Source of the DNA: Castellaniella sp.
GTDB taxonomy: Bacteria > Pseudomonadota > Gammaproteobacteria > Burkholderiales > Burkholderiaceae_B
DNA: 64,000 bases
Direction of reading: 5' to 3'
Assembly (NCBI RefSeq): GCF_004321985.1
Contig: NZ_SCQN01000042.1
Location: 24,071 to 88,070, forward strand
Below are positions 55,117 through 64,000 of the stretch, piece by piece (the first letter of the stretch is position 1; each line of letters starts with the position of its first letter). Position numbers and translations under genes: made by a program. The notes under the pieces are model-generated. The model made no database searches, had not been told where the DNA came from, and was given only the letters and a program-made list of their open reading frames with translations.

Positions 55117-55219
55117 TAAGGTCTCACTTTTCAATACCATGTCGCAAATAAATCACTTTTACGAGCCCCAAAGAGACAATAACCTAACGGAACTTCCTAC
55201 GACAACAAGGACGAGACAA

Positions 55220-56068
55220 ATGATCACCTTCGGTAAAAAGGCTCTCACAGGCATCACCCTGGCACTGGGGCTTCTCTCCTACGGTTCGGCATACGCCGCT
55301 GCAGGCGGTTCGATTGCCGACATCAAGGCCAGGGGCGTACTCACTGTCGGTACAGAAGCCGCATACGAACCCTATGAGTTCATCCGTAACGACAAGATCG
55401 TTGGCTATGGTGAAGACATTCTCCAATACATGGTCAAGAAACTTGGCGTAAAGCTCAACCAGCTTAACCAACCCTTCCAGGGCCTACTGCCCGGCGTCCT
55501 TGCCCGCAAATTCGACTTCGTTGCGACCAGCGTCGGCATCACCCAGGAACGCGCCAAAAAGGTAGCATTCACTGAGCCAGTTGGCGAAGTGCGCTCTATG
55601 CTGGTCGTCAAGAAGGACAACGCAGCCATCAAGGACGCTGCCGACATCACAGGTCGGATCGTTGGGACTCAAATGGGATCTCTTGCTCAGCCCGCCATCG
55701 AGGACTACAACAAGGCGCTCAAAAAAGAAGGCAAAAGCGGCTACGCGGACCTCAAGCTCTATCAATCGTACCCGGACGTTTCGGTCGCCCTGCTGAATGG
55801 AACGATTCAGGTGGCTGTGCTGCCGTCAAACGTGCTCGTACTTGAAATGAAGCAGAAGCCGGACGCCTACCGCGTCATCGGTCAGGTCGGGGAACGCCGC
55901 CTGCTTGCGTGGGTGACCAATCCGAAGGACAAGGAAGTTCGCTCCTTCATCAACGATACGCTCAACGAAATGCAGGCGAACGGCACGCTGGCCAACCTGC
56001 AGAAAAAGTGGTTTGGAGAAACCATGGACCTGCCGACAAAGGACTACTTGCCAAAAGGGGCTCTTTAA
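55220..56068 (+). CDS. family 3 periplasmic amino-acid-binding protein
   Basis: 282 residues. A signal peptide (to about AYAAA, residue 29) is followed by the SBP_bac_3 fold: GVLTVGTEAAYEPYEFIRNDKIVGYGEDILQYMVKKLGVKLNQ and FDFVATSVGITQERAKKVAFTEPV. It brings a polar amino acid or a derivative to the permeases encoded downstream. The enzymes in the operon suggest an aspartate derivative carrying a guanidino or formimino group; this is inference. Confidence 0.92.
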   Translation: MITFGKKALTGITLALGLLSYGSAYAAAGGSIADIKARGVLTVGTEAAYEPYEFIRNDKIVGYGEDILQYMVKKLGVKLNQLNQPFQGLLPGVLARKFDFVATSVGITQERAKKVAFTEPVGEVRSMLVVKKDNAAIKDAADITGRIVGTQMGSLAQPAIEDYNKALKKEGKSGYADLKLYQSYPDVSVALLNGTIQVAVLPSNVLVLEMKQKPDAYRVIGQVGERRLLAWVTNPKDKEVRSFINDTLNEMQANGTLANLQKKWFGETMDLPTKDYLPKGAL

Positions 56069-56093
56069 CTAGCGGCCTTGGAGGAGCAGTCTC

Positions 56094-56774
56094 ATGCTCG
56101 ATCTTCTGACTGCGCAGGGTGCTCTCAACCCGTTTTATGCCGGCGTACTGCGCGCGTCCTCCGTGACGATCCTGACAAGCGTAGCGGCATTCTGCATTGG
56201 GCTAGTCATTGGCACATTCCTGCTCTTCATCCGGTCCAAGGGGCCAAAATCGGTCAAACTGCTTGTCAGGCTTTACGTCAGCCTCATGCGTGGCACACCG
56301 CTGCTGATACAGCTACTGATCGCATACTATGTGGTCCCATCCGTCCTGGGGCTGGAGCTCAGCCCCATTCAAGCGGGGATCCTTGCGATGGCGTTGAACA
56401 CCGCCGCGTACATCAGCGAGGTCCTGCGTGGTGCGCTGACCACAATCCCCAGAGGCCAAGGCGCAGCCGCAGATTCACTCGGAATGAGCCATTGGACCAC
56501 CTGGCTTTACATTCTCCTGCCACAAGTCTTTCACCGCTCACTCCCGCCGCTGACGAACGAGTTCACCATCCTGTTGAAGGCGTCCTCCCTGCTATCGATC
56601 ATCTCAGTATCCGAGCTATCTGCACTGGCACGTGACGCAAACCTGCAAAGCAACCTTCCGCTACAGGTGTTTGCCGCAGCTGCTGCGGTGTACTTCATCA
56701 TTCTCTTTTGCGCCTCTTCCCTGTCGCGCCTCGTAGAGAGAAAAATCGCGAGAGTGCTCCCAAATGCCCGTTGA
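56094..56774 (+). CDS. polar amino-acid ABC transporter permease (HisM type)
   Basis: A 226-residue membrane protein. The coupling region is EVLRGALTTIPRGQGAAADSLGMSHWTTWLYILLPQVFHRSLPPLTNEF. It overlaps the second permease gene by 11 bp and forms a heterodimer with it. Confidence 0.9.
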   Translation: MLDLLTAQGALNPFYAGVLRASSVTILTSVAAFCIGLVIGTFLLFIRSKGPKSVKLLVRLYVSLMRGTPLLIQLLIAYYVVPSVLGLELSPIQAGILAMALNTAAYISEVLRGALTTIPRGQGAAADSLGMSHWTTWLYILLPQVFHRSLPPLTNEFTILLKASSLLSIISVSELSALARDANLQSNLPLQVFAAAAAVYFIILFCASSLSRLVERKIARVLPNAR

Positions 56775-57426
56775 TCTCGACGTCATTCGCGAATCATTCC
56801 CGATTCTGCTCAGCGGCCTCAAAATTACGGCCTTCGTGAGCATCATCGGCATCCCCGTCGGTATCTTCATTGGCGGCCTCCTGGCTTACGCGGCAGAGAG
56901 TAGGTCACATGTTGCCAAAGCATCCGCAAAGGCCTACGTGGAGCTGGTAAGAAACATACCTTTTCTTATCATCGTCTACTTATCGTATTTTGGATTGCCA
57001 AAGGTGGGCATCGTCCTGTCAGATTTCCATGTCGGACTTGCAACAGTCGCCTTTTATACCGGAGGGTATTTCTGCGAAGTGATGCGCGCGGCATTGCACA
57101 GCGTACCGAAGGGCCAGACTCAGGCATCCGTTTCGCTTGGAATGCGTCCGCTCACAATGCAGTGGCACATCATCATCCCGCAGCTTCTGTCCTTTCTCCT
57201 GCCACCGACAACCAGCCTGGTCATCATGATGTTCAAGGAGACCTCCATCCTGTCCGTGGTGGCATTGAAGGAACTCACTTACCAAAGCAACCTCCTCACA
57301 TCTACGACATTCGCATACGTCGAAGTGTTCGGTATGGCGGCCCTGCTGTATTGGCTGTGCGGCCTTGTACTGGACATGACAGGCAACCATCTTGAACGCC
57401 GCGTCGCCAAATGGAACCCGAAGTGA
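56764..57426 (+). CDS. polar amino-acid ABC transporter permease (HisQ type)
   Basis: A 220-residue membrane protein. The coupling region is EVMRAALHSVPKGQTQASVSLGMRPLTMQWHIIIPQLLSFLLPPTTS. It overlaps the preceding permease gene by 11 bp. The ATPase gene is unusually separated from the permeases by the ureohydrolase gene. Confidence 0.9.
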   Translation: MPVDLDVIRESFPILLSGLKITAFVSIIGIPVGIFIGGLLAYAAESRSHVAKASAKAYVELVRNIPFLIIVYLSYFGLPKVGIVLSDFHVGLATVAFYTGGYFCEVMRAALHSVPKGQTQASVSLGMRPLTMQWHIIIPQLLSFLLPPTTSLVIMMFKETSILSVVALKELTYQSNLLTSTTFAYVEVFGMAALLYWLCGLVLDMTGNHLERRVAKWNPK

Positions 57427-57481
57427 CGCGCGCTACCGCCCGCTTCGCTAAAAAAGTAGCCTTTTATACATAGGAGTCACC

Positions 57482-58444
57482 ATGGAACAACTCACCGTCC
57501 GTCCGCGCGTTGGACACAAAACCCTGCTGTACTCGGAACTGGCAGAAGATCTGGACAATCTCGAGGCTGATATTGCCATCCTCGGAATGCCCTTTGGCTC
57601 GGCATACAGTCCTCGATCATTCACCAACGATCAGAGCCACACACCACAGATGATGCGAGACATCAGTGACCGCATTGTGCGCGAGCCAGATCACTATGAT
57701 TTCGACATCGACGGACCACTTCTCCAAGGCCGCAACGATATTCGCTTCGTCGACTGCGGCGACGTTTTGCCAGACCTCGAGAAACCGCATGACCATTACC
57801 GAAAGGCAACTGCCGCCGTCCGCAAGATCCTAAGGGCCGGCGCCCTGCCCATCGTGCTTGGAGGAGACCACGGGATCACTACGCCCATTCTGCGGGCATT
57901 TGACACACTGGCCCCCATCACGCTGGTTCATGTCGACGCCCACCTGGATTGGCGTGATGATGTTGGCGGTACCAAGGAGGGGCTCTCCAGCCCGATTCGC
58001 CGCGCATCCGAAATGGACCATGTAAAAGACATTGTGCAGATCGGGCTTAGGGCTCAAGGAAGCGCGAGGCCCGAAGAATACGAGGCAGCAAAGGCCTACG
58101 GCGCGCAAATCGTCAGCGCGTACGAGCTGCACGAAGTGGGCATGAAAGCAATCCTGGATCGCATCCCCGACGGGGGCAATTATTACCTTAGCATCGATGC
58201 CGACGGAATTGATCCGAGCATCATGCCCGCAGTCGCCGGCCCAGCCCCTGGCGGCGTCACGTACGTCCAAGCGCGCCAGCTCATCCACGGGCTGGTCAAA
58301 AAAGGCCGTATGGTCGGTATGGATATCGTCGAAATCCAGCCGGCCAAGGACATCCCCTGCCAGCTCACCTGCGTCACTGCCGGCCGATTTATCGTGAACC
58401 TGATCGGATCGACAATCCGTGCAGGCTATTTCGACAGGAAATAG
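57482..58444 (+). CDS. arginase/agmatinase-family ureohydrolase
   Basis: 320 residues. The two-manganese site is complete: His130 in GGDHG, Asp152, His154 and Asp156 in DAHLDWRDD, Asp239, Asp241 and Asp244 in SIDADGID. The family removes urea (or formamide) from guanidino or formimino compounds. It is inside an amino-acid ABC operon ending in aspartase, so an N-substituted aspartate (guanidinosuccinate, N-formimino-aspartate) is a plausible substrate; agmatine or guanidinobutyrate are alternatives. A TAGGAG site precedes the ATG. Confidence 0.9.
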   Translation: MEQLTVRPRVGHKTLLYSELAEDLDNLEADIAILGMPFGSAYSPRSFTNDQSHTPQMMRDISDRIVREPDHYDFDIDGPLLQGRNDIRFVDCGDVLPDLEKPHDHYRKATAAVRKILRAGALPIVLGGDHGITTPILRAFDTLAPITLVHVDAHLDWRDDVGGTKEGLSSPIRRASEMDHVKDIVQIGLRAQGSARPEEYEAAKAYGAQIVSAYELHEVGMKAILDRIPDGGNYYLSIDADGIDPSIMPAVAGPAPGGVTYVQARQLIHGLVKKGRMVGMDIVEIQPAKDIPCQLTCVTAGRFIVNLIGSTIRAGYFDRK

Positions 58445-58513
58445 CAAGAGAAACAGCCGCTGGCAGACACCGACGCCAGCGGCGTCCACGCTCCACGGGA
58501 AAAGGAGAAGGAC

Positions 58514-59254
58514 ATGGAGACAGCAATGATCGAGATCGACAAAATCAACAAGTGGTATGAAAAATTTCATGCGCTCAAGAGCTGCTCGACAACCGTCGCA
58601 AAAGGCGACATCGTCGTCGTATGCGGGCCATCGGGATCTGGAAAATCGACCTTCATAAAGACCGTGAATGGCCTGGAAGACATCCAGGGCGGTGACATCC
58701 GCATAGAGGGTCTGTCGATCAAGGACCCGAACACCAATCTCGCCAACCTTCGAACCCGGGTCGGCATGGTCTTCCAGCACTTCGAGCTCTTCCCACATCT
58801 GAGCATTTTAAGAAACCTGACGATAGCCCAGATAAAGGTTCTGAGGCGCTCCAAAAATGATGCGGAAGAAAAGGCCTACATGCTTCTGAAGCGAGTGGGC
58901 CTATCAGATCACGCTGCCAAGTACCCTTCCGAGCTATCGGGAGGACAAAAGCAGCGCGTTGCGATTGCAAGGTCGCTATGCATGGATCCTCATGTCATGT
59001 TATTCGATGAACCGACCTCGGCGTTGGATCCGGAGATGATCAGTGAGGTGCTGGACGTCATGACCGAACTCGCCGAAGAAGGGATGACCATGATGGTTGT
59101 CACGCACGAGATGGGATTTGCAAAGAAAGTCTCCGATCGAATCATATTCATGGAAAGCGGAGAAATAATTGACGACACGACCACCGAAGAGTTCTTCACT
59201 GGAGGTTCCTCTAGTCGTGCCAAATCGTTCCTTTCGAAGATATTGAATCACTGA
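58514..59254 (+). CDS. polar amino-acid ABC transporter ATP-binding protein (GlnQ/HisP type)
   Basis: 246 residues. Walker A is GPSGSGKST, the Q-loop [17 protein letters not shown], the signature [15 protein letters not shown], Walker [16 protein letters not shown] and the switch region [24 protein letters not shown] precedes the ATG. It powers the importer encoded at 55220-57426. Confidence 0.93.
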   Translation: METAMIEIDKINKWYEKFHALKSCSTTVAKGDIVVVCGPSGSGKSTFIKTVNGLEDIQGGDIRIEGLSIKDPNTNLANLRTRVGMVFQHFELFPHLSILRNLTIAQIKVLRRSKNDAEEKAYMLLKRVGLSDHAAKYPSELSGGQKQRVAIARSLCMDPHVMLFDEPTSALDPEMISEVLDVMTELAEEGMTMMVVTHEMGFAKKVSDRIIFMESGEIIDDTTTEEFFTGGSSSRAKSFLSKILNH

Positions 59255-59295
59255 AGAAGAACTGAGCAAACCATCGTGCGAATAATTACTCAATC

Positions 59296-60732
59296 ATGAA
59301 CTGTCGGATTCTTATGCAAAGCACATCAGTGACAGGCACCCGGAACGTCGACGCACACCTGACCGACGACCGATCATCGCACGTCTACTACGGACAAGAA
59401 ACAGCAAAGGCGATCGCGAATTTTCATATCTCCGACACCAGGCTCGAACAGTTTCCGGTCCTTATCAAAGCGCTGGCATATGTAAAGCTATCCGCTGCAC
59501 GCACTAATGCCAAACTGGATCTTCTGGAACGCACCAAAGCTCAAGCAATTTACAAGGTATGCAAGGAGATCATTGCCGGGCAACATGGGTCGGAGTTCCC
59601 TTTGGACGTTTATCAAGGCGGTGCCGGCACATCCACCAACATGAACATGAATGAGGTGATTGCAAACCGTGGGTTGGAGATCCTCGGGTTTGAACGGGGC
59701 CAATATGACAAGCTGCACCCGAACAATGACGTCAACCTGTCACAATCGACCAACGACGTATACCCTACTGCAGTCCGTCTCGCGATCCTGCTGGCCATGC
59801 AGCCGCTCGTTGACGCGCTCAACCAGCTTGCCAACTCGTTTGAGGAACGCTCCGAAGACTTTGCAGACATTGTCAAACTGGGCCGCACGCAGCTTCAAGA
59901 CGCTGTACCCATGACCATGGGCCAAGAATTCCTTGGATTCGCGGTCGCAGTTCGAGACAGCATCAACGCGCTGGGGGAGGCCGGCATGGCCTGCCACCGA
60001 GTGAATCTTGGGGGCACGGCGATCGGCACAGGGATAAATGCAACTGAGGAATATCAATCTGCCGTCGTCGCAGAGCTTCGCGAGGCAACCGGCATCGCAT
60101 TTGCCACCTCGGATAACCTTATCCAGGCATGCTGGGACACAGACGCCTTCCTCGCGGCTTCCAGTGCACTGAAACGGACCGCCACCAGACTCTCGAAGAT
60201 AAGCAGCGACTTGCGGCTGCTCTCAAGCGGACCCAGGGGTGGTCTGGGCGAAATCAATCTGCCGCCGCTGCAGGCCGGATCATCCATCATGCCCGGCAAA
60301 ATCAACCCGGTCATCCCAGAAGTCGTCAATCAAGTCGCTTTTCAGATTATCGGCAACGATCTCACCGTGACGCTCGCTGCGGAAAGCGGACAGCTGCAAC
60401 TGAATGTCATGGAACCGGTCATGGCCTTCAACGTGCTCAATTCCATCCAATTGCTGACTAATGCTGCCACCGCACTGAACGAGAAATGCGTATCAGGAAT
60501 CACTGCCAATGCGCTAGCTTGCATGGCGCACCTGGAAAATAGCATGGCAGGGGCCACCGCACTTACACCGGTCATAGGGTACGGACGAGCCGCTGTCCTT
60601 GCCAAAGAAGCATTGGCGTCAGGTAAAACGTTGAGGGATGTACTCAACAATCAGGCCGACGTCCCCCGGGAAGCGGTGGAACGCGCGCTGGACATGAAGG
60701 AACTCACCCGCCCAGTCCGGTTAGACAGCTAG
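59296..60732 (+). CDS. aspA: aspartate ammonia-lyase
   Basis: 478 residues, the usual size. It converts aspartate to fumarate and ammonia. Signature segments are GAGTSTNMNMNEVIANRGLE, LSQSTNDVYPTAVRLA, KLGRTQLQDAVPMTMGQEF and the flexible active-site loop GSSIMPGKINPVIPEVVNQVAF. The close agreement with E. coli AspA along the whole length favours aspartase over fumarase. It ends the ABC/ureohydrolase operon, 41 bp after the ATPase gene. The start at 59296 lacks a strong ribosome-binding site; ATG 59314 is an alternative. Confidence 0.9.
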   Translation: MNCRILMQSTSVTGTRNVDAHLTDDRSSHVYYGQETAKAIANFHISDTRLEQFPVLIKALAYVKLSAARTNAKLDLLERTKAQAIYKVCKEIIAGQHGSEFPLDVYQGGAGTSTNMNMNEVIANRGLEILGFERGQYDKLHPNNDVNLSQSTNDVYPTAVRLAILLAMQPLVDALNQLANSFEERSEDFADIVKLGRTQLQDAVPMTMGQEFLGFAVAVRDSINALGEAGMACHRVNLGGTAIGTGINATEEYQSAVVAELREATGIAFATSDNLIQACWDTDAFLAASSALKRTATRLSKISSDLRLLSSGPRGGLGEINLPPLQAGSSIMPGKINPVIPEVVNQVAFQIIGNDLTVTLAAESGQLQLNVMEPVMAFNVLNSIQLLTNAATALNEKCVSGITANALACMAHLENSMAGATALTPVIGYGRAAVLAKEALASGKTLRDVLNNQADVPREAVERALDMKELTRPVRLDS

Positions 60733-60819
60733 GTAACGTTGAAAGCCTACCGAGCATCGAAGAACATGTCGCAGAAGTGCTGATGAAAGCAGGCGGCCAA
60801 ACACAGTCATTCCCTTCCC

Positions 60820-60868
60820 ACTGCGGGCACCCGACACGACAGTCGCAGTATGATGTGCCACCCGCAGT
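60820..60868. repeat. inverted repeat upstream of the SulP gene
   Basis: ACTGCGGG (60820-60827) and CCCGCAGT (60861-60868) are perfect 8-bp inverted arms with a 33-nt spacer, 36 bp before the SulP ATG. It could be a leader stem or two half-operators. The rest of the 172-bp gap shows nothing recognisable. Confidence 0.3.
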
Positions 60869-60904
60869 GACGACGACACGCCGGACAGAAGGACTGACAC
60901 GGAT

Positions 60905-62608
60905 ATGGCCTCTATAGCGAAACCTGGCTTCCGCGAACTCTATACGCCAAAGATCTTTACGGTGCTCAAGCAGGGCTATGGCTGGGCAAGCCTGAGGGCG
61001 GACGCGGTCTCTGGGCTGACAGTCGCCATCGTCGCTCTGCCGCTCTCCATGGCGATTGCCATTGCATCGGGGGTGACTCCCGACCGCGGACTGTACACCT
61101 CCATCGTCGGCGGGTTCATCGTATCGGCCTTCGGCGGCAGCCGCTTCCAGATCGGCGGGCCGGCAGGCGCCTTCATCGTACTGGTGGCGGCAGCAGTCGC
61201 ACAGTTCGGCGTAGAGGGGCTCCTGCTGGCAACCTTCCTCTCGGGACTGATGCTGGCCGCCATGGGGTTGTTGCGCCTGGGCACCTTCATCAAATACATT
61301 CCCTATCCGGTAACGGTGGGCTTCACCGCCGGTATCGCGATCATCATCTTCGCCAGCCAGATCAAGGATCTGTTCGGCCTGCAACTCGAACACGAGCCGG
61401 GACCGTTACTGCCAAAACTGCATGCCATTGCCGGGGCCCTGCCGACAGCCAGTCCCATGGCCATCCTCGTCGCCGGCATCACGATCGGCGTCATCATCGT
61501 CATCCGGCGGTATCGCCCGCACTGGCCGTCCTATCTCATTGCCGTGACGGTGGCCGCCGTCAGCGCGGCGATGCTCGGTCTGCCGGTAGAGACGATAGGC
61601 ACCCGATTCGGCGGCATACCACAGACGCTGCCGATGCCTCACCTGCCCGACATCAGCTACGCCAAGATCATGGCGGTGCTGCCCAGCGCCCTGTCCTTCA
61701 CCCTGCTGGGCTGCATCGAGAGCCTGCTGTCCGCGGTCGTGGCCGATTCCATGACGGGGCGGCGACATCGGTCCAATTGCGAACTGGTGGCCCAGGGGCT
61801 GGCCAACATCGCGTCTCCCCTGTTTGGCGGCATCTGTGTGACCGGGAACATCGCCCGGACGGCAACGAACGTCCGTTCCGGCGCGCGCGGGCCGATCTCC
61901 GGCATGCTGCATGCCGTCTTTCTACTGCTGTTCGTCCTGATCGCGGCGCCCGCCGCATCCTACATCCCGTTGGCCGCATTGGCAGGCGTGCTGGCGATCG
62001 TGGCCTGGAACATGGTCGAGAAGCACGCGTTCGCATTGCTGCTGCGGGCCTCCTGGGGTGATGCTGTCGTTCTGCTCGTGACCTTCCTGCTGGTCGTCTT
62101 CCGCGATCTCAGCGAAGGGATTCTCATCGGTTTCGCCATCAGTGTGCTCCTTTTCCTGCACCGCATGGCCCAGACGGTGGCGGTGGAGCACCTCAGTCCC
62201 CGCGTGGAAGACGACAATTCCGACGATGCCACGGACAATGCCCCCGGGGATCAGGAACTGGCAGCCGCAACCGATTCGAACATCGCAGTCATCCGTGTCA
62301 CGGGGGCGTTCTTCTTCGGCGCGACCGCAGCCGTCGAGTCGGTACTGGATCGCATCGGCGATCGTCCCAAGGCCTACATCATCGATCTGTCCGCCGTTTC
62401 CCTGCTGGATTCGACCGGCGTCGCCACGATTGAAGGCCTGGCACGCAAGGCCGGCCGACGGGGGGCTGCCGTCTATATCGCCGCAGCGGTCCGTAGCGTC
62501 CGGCACACGCTCCTGAGCCACGGCATCAGGAACACCAAGGCACGGTTCCGCAAAGACGTAGATACCGCTCTGGAATCAGCGCGGCAGAGAGTCGGCAGCA
62601 CCCCATAA
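60905..62608 (+). CDS. SulP-family anion transporter with STAS domain
   Basis: 567 residues. The membrane domain has about 12-14 helices and contains DAVSGLTVAIVALPLSMAIAIASGVTPDRGLYTSIVGGFIVSAFGGSRFQIGGPAGAFIVLV, typical of SulP. The C-terminal STAS domain (about 455-560) has YIIDLSAVSLLDSTGVATIEGL. Members import sulfate, bicarbonate, fumarate/succinate (DauA) or molybdate. The position after aspartase hints at a dicarboxylate, but this is weak. Confidence 0.92.
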   Translation: MASIAKPGFRELYTPKIFTVLKQGYGWASLRADAVSGLTVAIVALPLSMAIAIASGVTPDRGLYTSIVGGFIVSAFGGSRFQIGGPAGAFIVLVAAAVAQFGVEGLLLATFLSGLMLAAMGLLRLGTFIKYIPYPVTVGFTAGIAIIIFASQIKDLFGLQLEHEPGPLLPKLHAIAGALPTASPMAILVAGITIGVIIVIRRYRPHWPSYLIAVTVAAVSAAMLGLPVETIGTRFGGIPQTLPMPHLPDISYAKIMAVLPSALSFTLLGCIESLLSAVVADSMTGRRHRSNCELVAQGLANIASPLFGGICVTGNIARTATNVRSGARGPISGMLHAVFLLLFVLIAAPAASYIPLAALAGVLAIVAWNMVEKHAFALLLRASWGDAVVLLVTFLLVVFRDLSEGILIGFAISVLLFLHRMAQTVAVEHLSPRVEDDNSDDATDNAPGDQELAAATDSNIAVIRVTGAFFFGATAAVESVLDRIGDRPKAYIIDLSAVSLLDSTGVATIEGLARKAGRRGAAVYIAAAVRSVRHTLLSHGIRNTKARFRKDVDTALESARQRVGSTP

Positions 62609-62669
62609 CGAAAGGATATGTCGGTGCGATCCGGAGCGCCCGATCGGGACGACCCAGGCGCCAGACGCC

Positions 62670-63578
62670 TCAGATCCTCGCCGAAGAAGCCGGAGCACCC
62701 GGCCAGGGTGCCAGGCGTTGGCAGGCCTCGATCAGGCTATCGATGAAATCGTGGTGCAGCAGGCTGAGGGAATCCGTGGCATGCACCATGACATGGATGG
62801 GAATCGCGATCCCGGGGTCCAGGCGGCTCAGGCTCATGCCCGGCTTCACCATGGCGCGTGCGGTCAGGCTGTCCACCAGGGCGTCGCCACACCCGGCGTC
62901 GACCAGGCTGCAAGCCACATAGTGCGTCTGCACCTTGATGCGGGTACTGGCCTGAATACCGGCCTTCTCCAGCGCCTGCTCCACCTGCACACCCACCTGG
63001 TCCCTGGGATCGGGGACGATGAAGGGCCGGGCCGCCAGCTGCGACAGTGAAACCGGGTCCGGAATGGCCCCACGGCTCAGGTAGACGAGTTCCGTCATGC
63101 CGACCTGCATGCGCTTGATGCCCGGATGATTGCCGGCATCGAACGTGATCGCCACATCGAGCTCCCGGGTATGCAGCCCCGCCACCAGCTCGGGACTGTG
63201 CAGGGTGCTGACTTTGAACGACGCATGCGAGGTCTGGTAGAAGCGCTGCATCGCCATCGGCAGCAACCCCAGCCCCACGGCCGGCACGCAGCCAATGCGC
63301 AAATGCGCGCGCTGACCCTGTTTGAGGCTTGTGGCCAGGCGATTGACATGGGACAGATCCTGACTGAGCTGCGCAATCTGCGGCGCCAGGATATCGGCCT
63401 CACGGGTTGGGACCAGCCTTCCCTTGACCCGGTCAAAGAGCTTGAACCCAAGCTGGGACTCGGCATGGGCCAGAATCTTGCTGGCCGCAGGCTGCGAGAT
63501 GTTGAGCAGGGCTGCGGCCTGGGTCAGCGACCCCGCCTGCCGGATGGCTTCAAAAACCTCGATATGGCGTAGTCTCAT
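62670..63578 (-). CDS. LysR-family transcriptional regulator
   Basis: 302 residues from the ATG at 63578 (MRLRHIEVFEAIRQAGSLTQAAALLNISQPAASKILAHAESQLGFKLFDR). The frame is open further upstream but the homology starts here. The effector domain follows (LRIGCVPAVGLGLLPMAMQRF). It is divergent from the aminotransferase gene at 63765 and convergent with the SulP gene. Confidence 0.92.
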   Translation of the reverse strand: MRLRHIEVFEAIRQAGSLTQAAALLNISQPAASKILAHAESQLGFKLFDRVKGRLVPTREADILAPQIAQLSQDLSHVNRLATSLKQGQRAHLRIGCVPAVGLGLLPMAMQRFYQTSHASFKVSTLHSPELVAGLHTRELDVAITFDAGNHPGIKRMQVGMTELVYLSRGAIPDPVSLSQLAARPFIVPDPRDQVGVQVEQALEKAGIQASTRIKVQTHYVACSLVDAGCGDALVDSLTARAMVKPGMSLSRLDPGIAIPIHVMVHATDSLSLLHHDFIDSLIEACQRLAPWPGAPASSARI

Positions 63579-63764
63579 GAATGATGGGAGCCGTAGAGAG
63601 TCCCGGCCCGCGAGAATCCGGCGGGGTTCGGGCGCACAATGGGCTATGTTATAGCCTTTTGTTATGGGTTGCGCCCGTTTCGCTATTTGGCAAAGGAACC
63701 CGGGCGCGCCAGACTGCTCCTTTCGAACATTCTGTCCCAGTGACAGCAGCAAGAGGCTCAAAAG

Positions 63765-64000
63765 ATGATTCCGAATGTCGACAACGACAGCCTGGTTTAC
63801 CTGAACGGCGAACTCGTACGCCTGGGCGACGCAAAAATCTCCGTCCTGGACCGCGGGTTCATTTTCGGTGATGGCATCTACGAAGTCGTTCCGGTCTACC
63901 ACGGCAGGCCTTTTCGCATTCACGAGCACCTTGCACGCCTGGACCGCAGCCTGAAAAAGGTCCGGATCGATACCGGAATGTCCGAGGCCGAATGGCAGCA
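63765..64000 (+). CDS. class IV aminotransferase (D-amino-acid transaminase-like), N-terminal part
   Basis: 78 codons are visible: MIPNVDNDSLVYLNGELVRLGDAKISVLDRGFIFGDGIYEVVPVYHGRPFRIHEHLARLDRSLKKVRI. ISVLDRGFIFGDGIYEVV is the fold-type IV N-terminal signature; the PLP lysine lies beyond the window end. The sequence fits D-alanine aminotransferase better than branched-chain aminotransferase. AAGAGG lies upstream. The divergent LysR gene may regulate it. Confidence 0.85.
   Translation, partial: MIPNVDNDSLVYLNGELVRLGDAKISVLDRGFIFGDGIYEVVPVYHGRPFRIHEHLARLDRSLKKVRIDTGMSEAEWQ

Overview
This 64 kb window is high-GC chromosomal DNA from a betaproteobacterium, most likely of the Alcaligenaceae/Burkholderiales type. 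The reasons are the density of LysR, IclR, GntR and TetR regulators, tripartite or liv-type uptake systems beside aromatic catabolism genes, an intact homogentisate route, and the codon usage. The genus assignment is inference. No rRNA, tRNA, CRISPR array, insertion sequence or prophage was seen.

Layout. 0-8 kb holds housekeeping and mixed genes: a truncated LysR gene, panB, an aldo/keto reductase, aconitase AcnA, an FmdE-domain protein, a diguanylate cyclase with a duplicated sensor domain, and a PAP2 phosphatase. 8-31 kb is a large catabolic region. It contains IclR / self-sufficient cytochrome P450 (CYP116B-like) / a complete liv-type ABC transporter; IclR / hmgA; a GntR regulator facing a ten-gene operon (SDR, second liv transporter, two SDRs, a ketosteroid-dehydrogenase-like flavoprotein, a GST); then LysR / fumarylacetoacetase / maleylacetoacetate isomerase. 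Together these read as uptake of one or two ring-containing acids, hydroxylation, oxidation and desaturation of the ring, and ring cleavage through homogentisate to fumarate and acetoacetate. 31-39 kb is a TetR-controlled operon with an NMT1-type ABC transporter and four enzymes of an unassigned pathway (enolase-superfamily, Gfo/Idh/MocA, DUF993 aldolase-like, xylose-isomerase-like).

39-46 kb has an RhlE helicase behind a long leader, a metallo-hydrolase/MFS/ArgE-type operon, an acetoacetate-decarboxylase-like gene, a lone CheW-like protein and an FNR/DNR-type regulator without Fe-S cysteines. 47.0-51.5 kb is the most unusual locus: a five-gene operon of a TIM-barrel sugar isomerase, LuxS, a sedoheptulose-7-phosphate-cyclase-like dehydroquinate synthase homologue, a UbiG-type methyltransferase and a UbiA-type prenyltransferase. 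It overlaps the cyanobacterial ebo cluster in three protein types but has LuxS and UbiG in place of the others. FNR-type boxes (TTGAY-N4-ATCAA) lie upstream of this operon, of the CheW gene and of the P450, so oxygen or nitric oxide control is predicted.

51.6-64 kb contains a CHRD-domain protein, an Ada-like repair protein lacking its N-terminal domain, an asparaginase, a LysR-controlled polar amino-acid ABC operon with a ureohydrolase and aspartase (a plausible guanidino- or formimino-aspartate to fumarate route), a SulP anion transporter, a LysR regulator and the start of a class IV aminotransferase.
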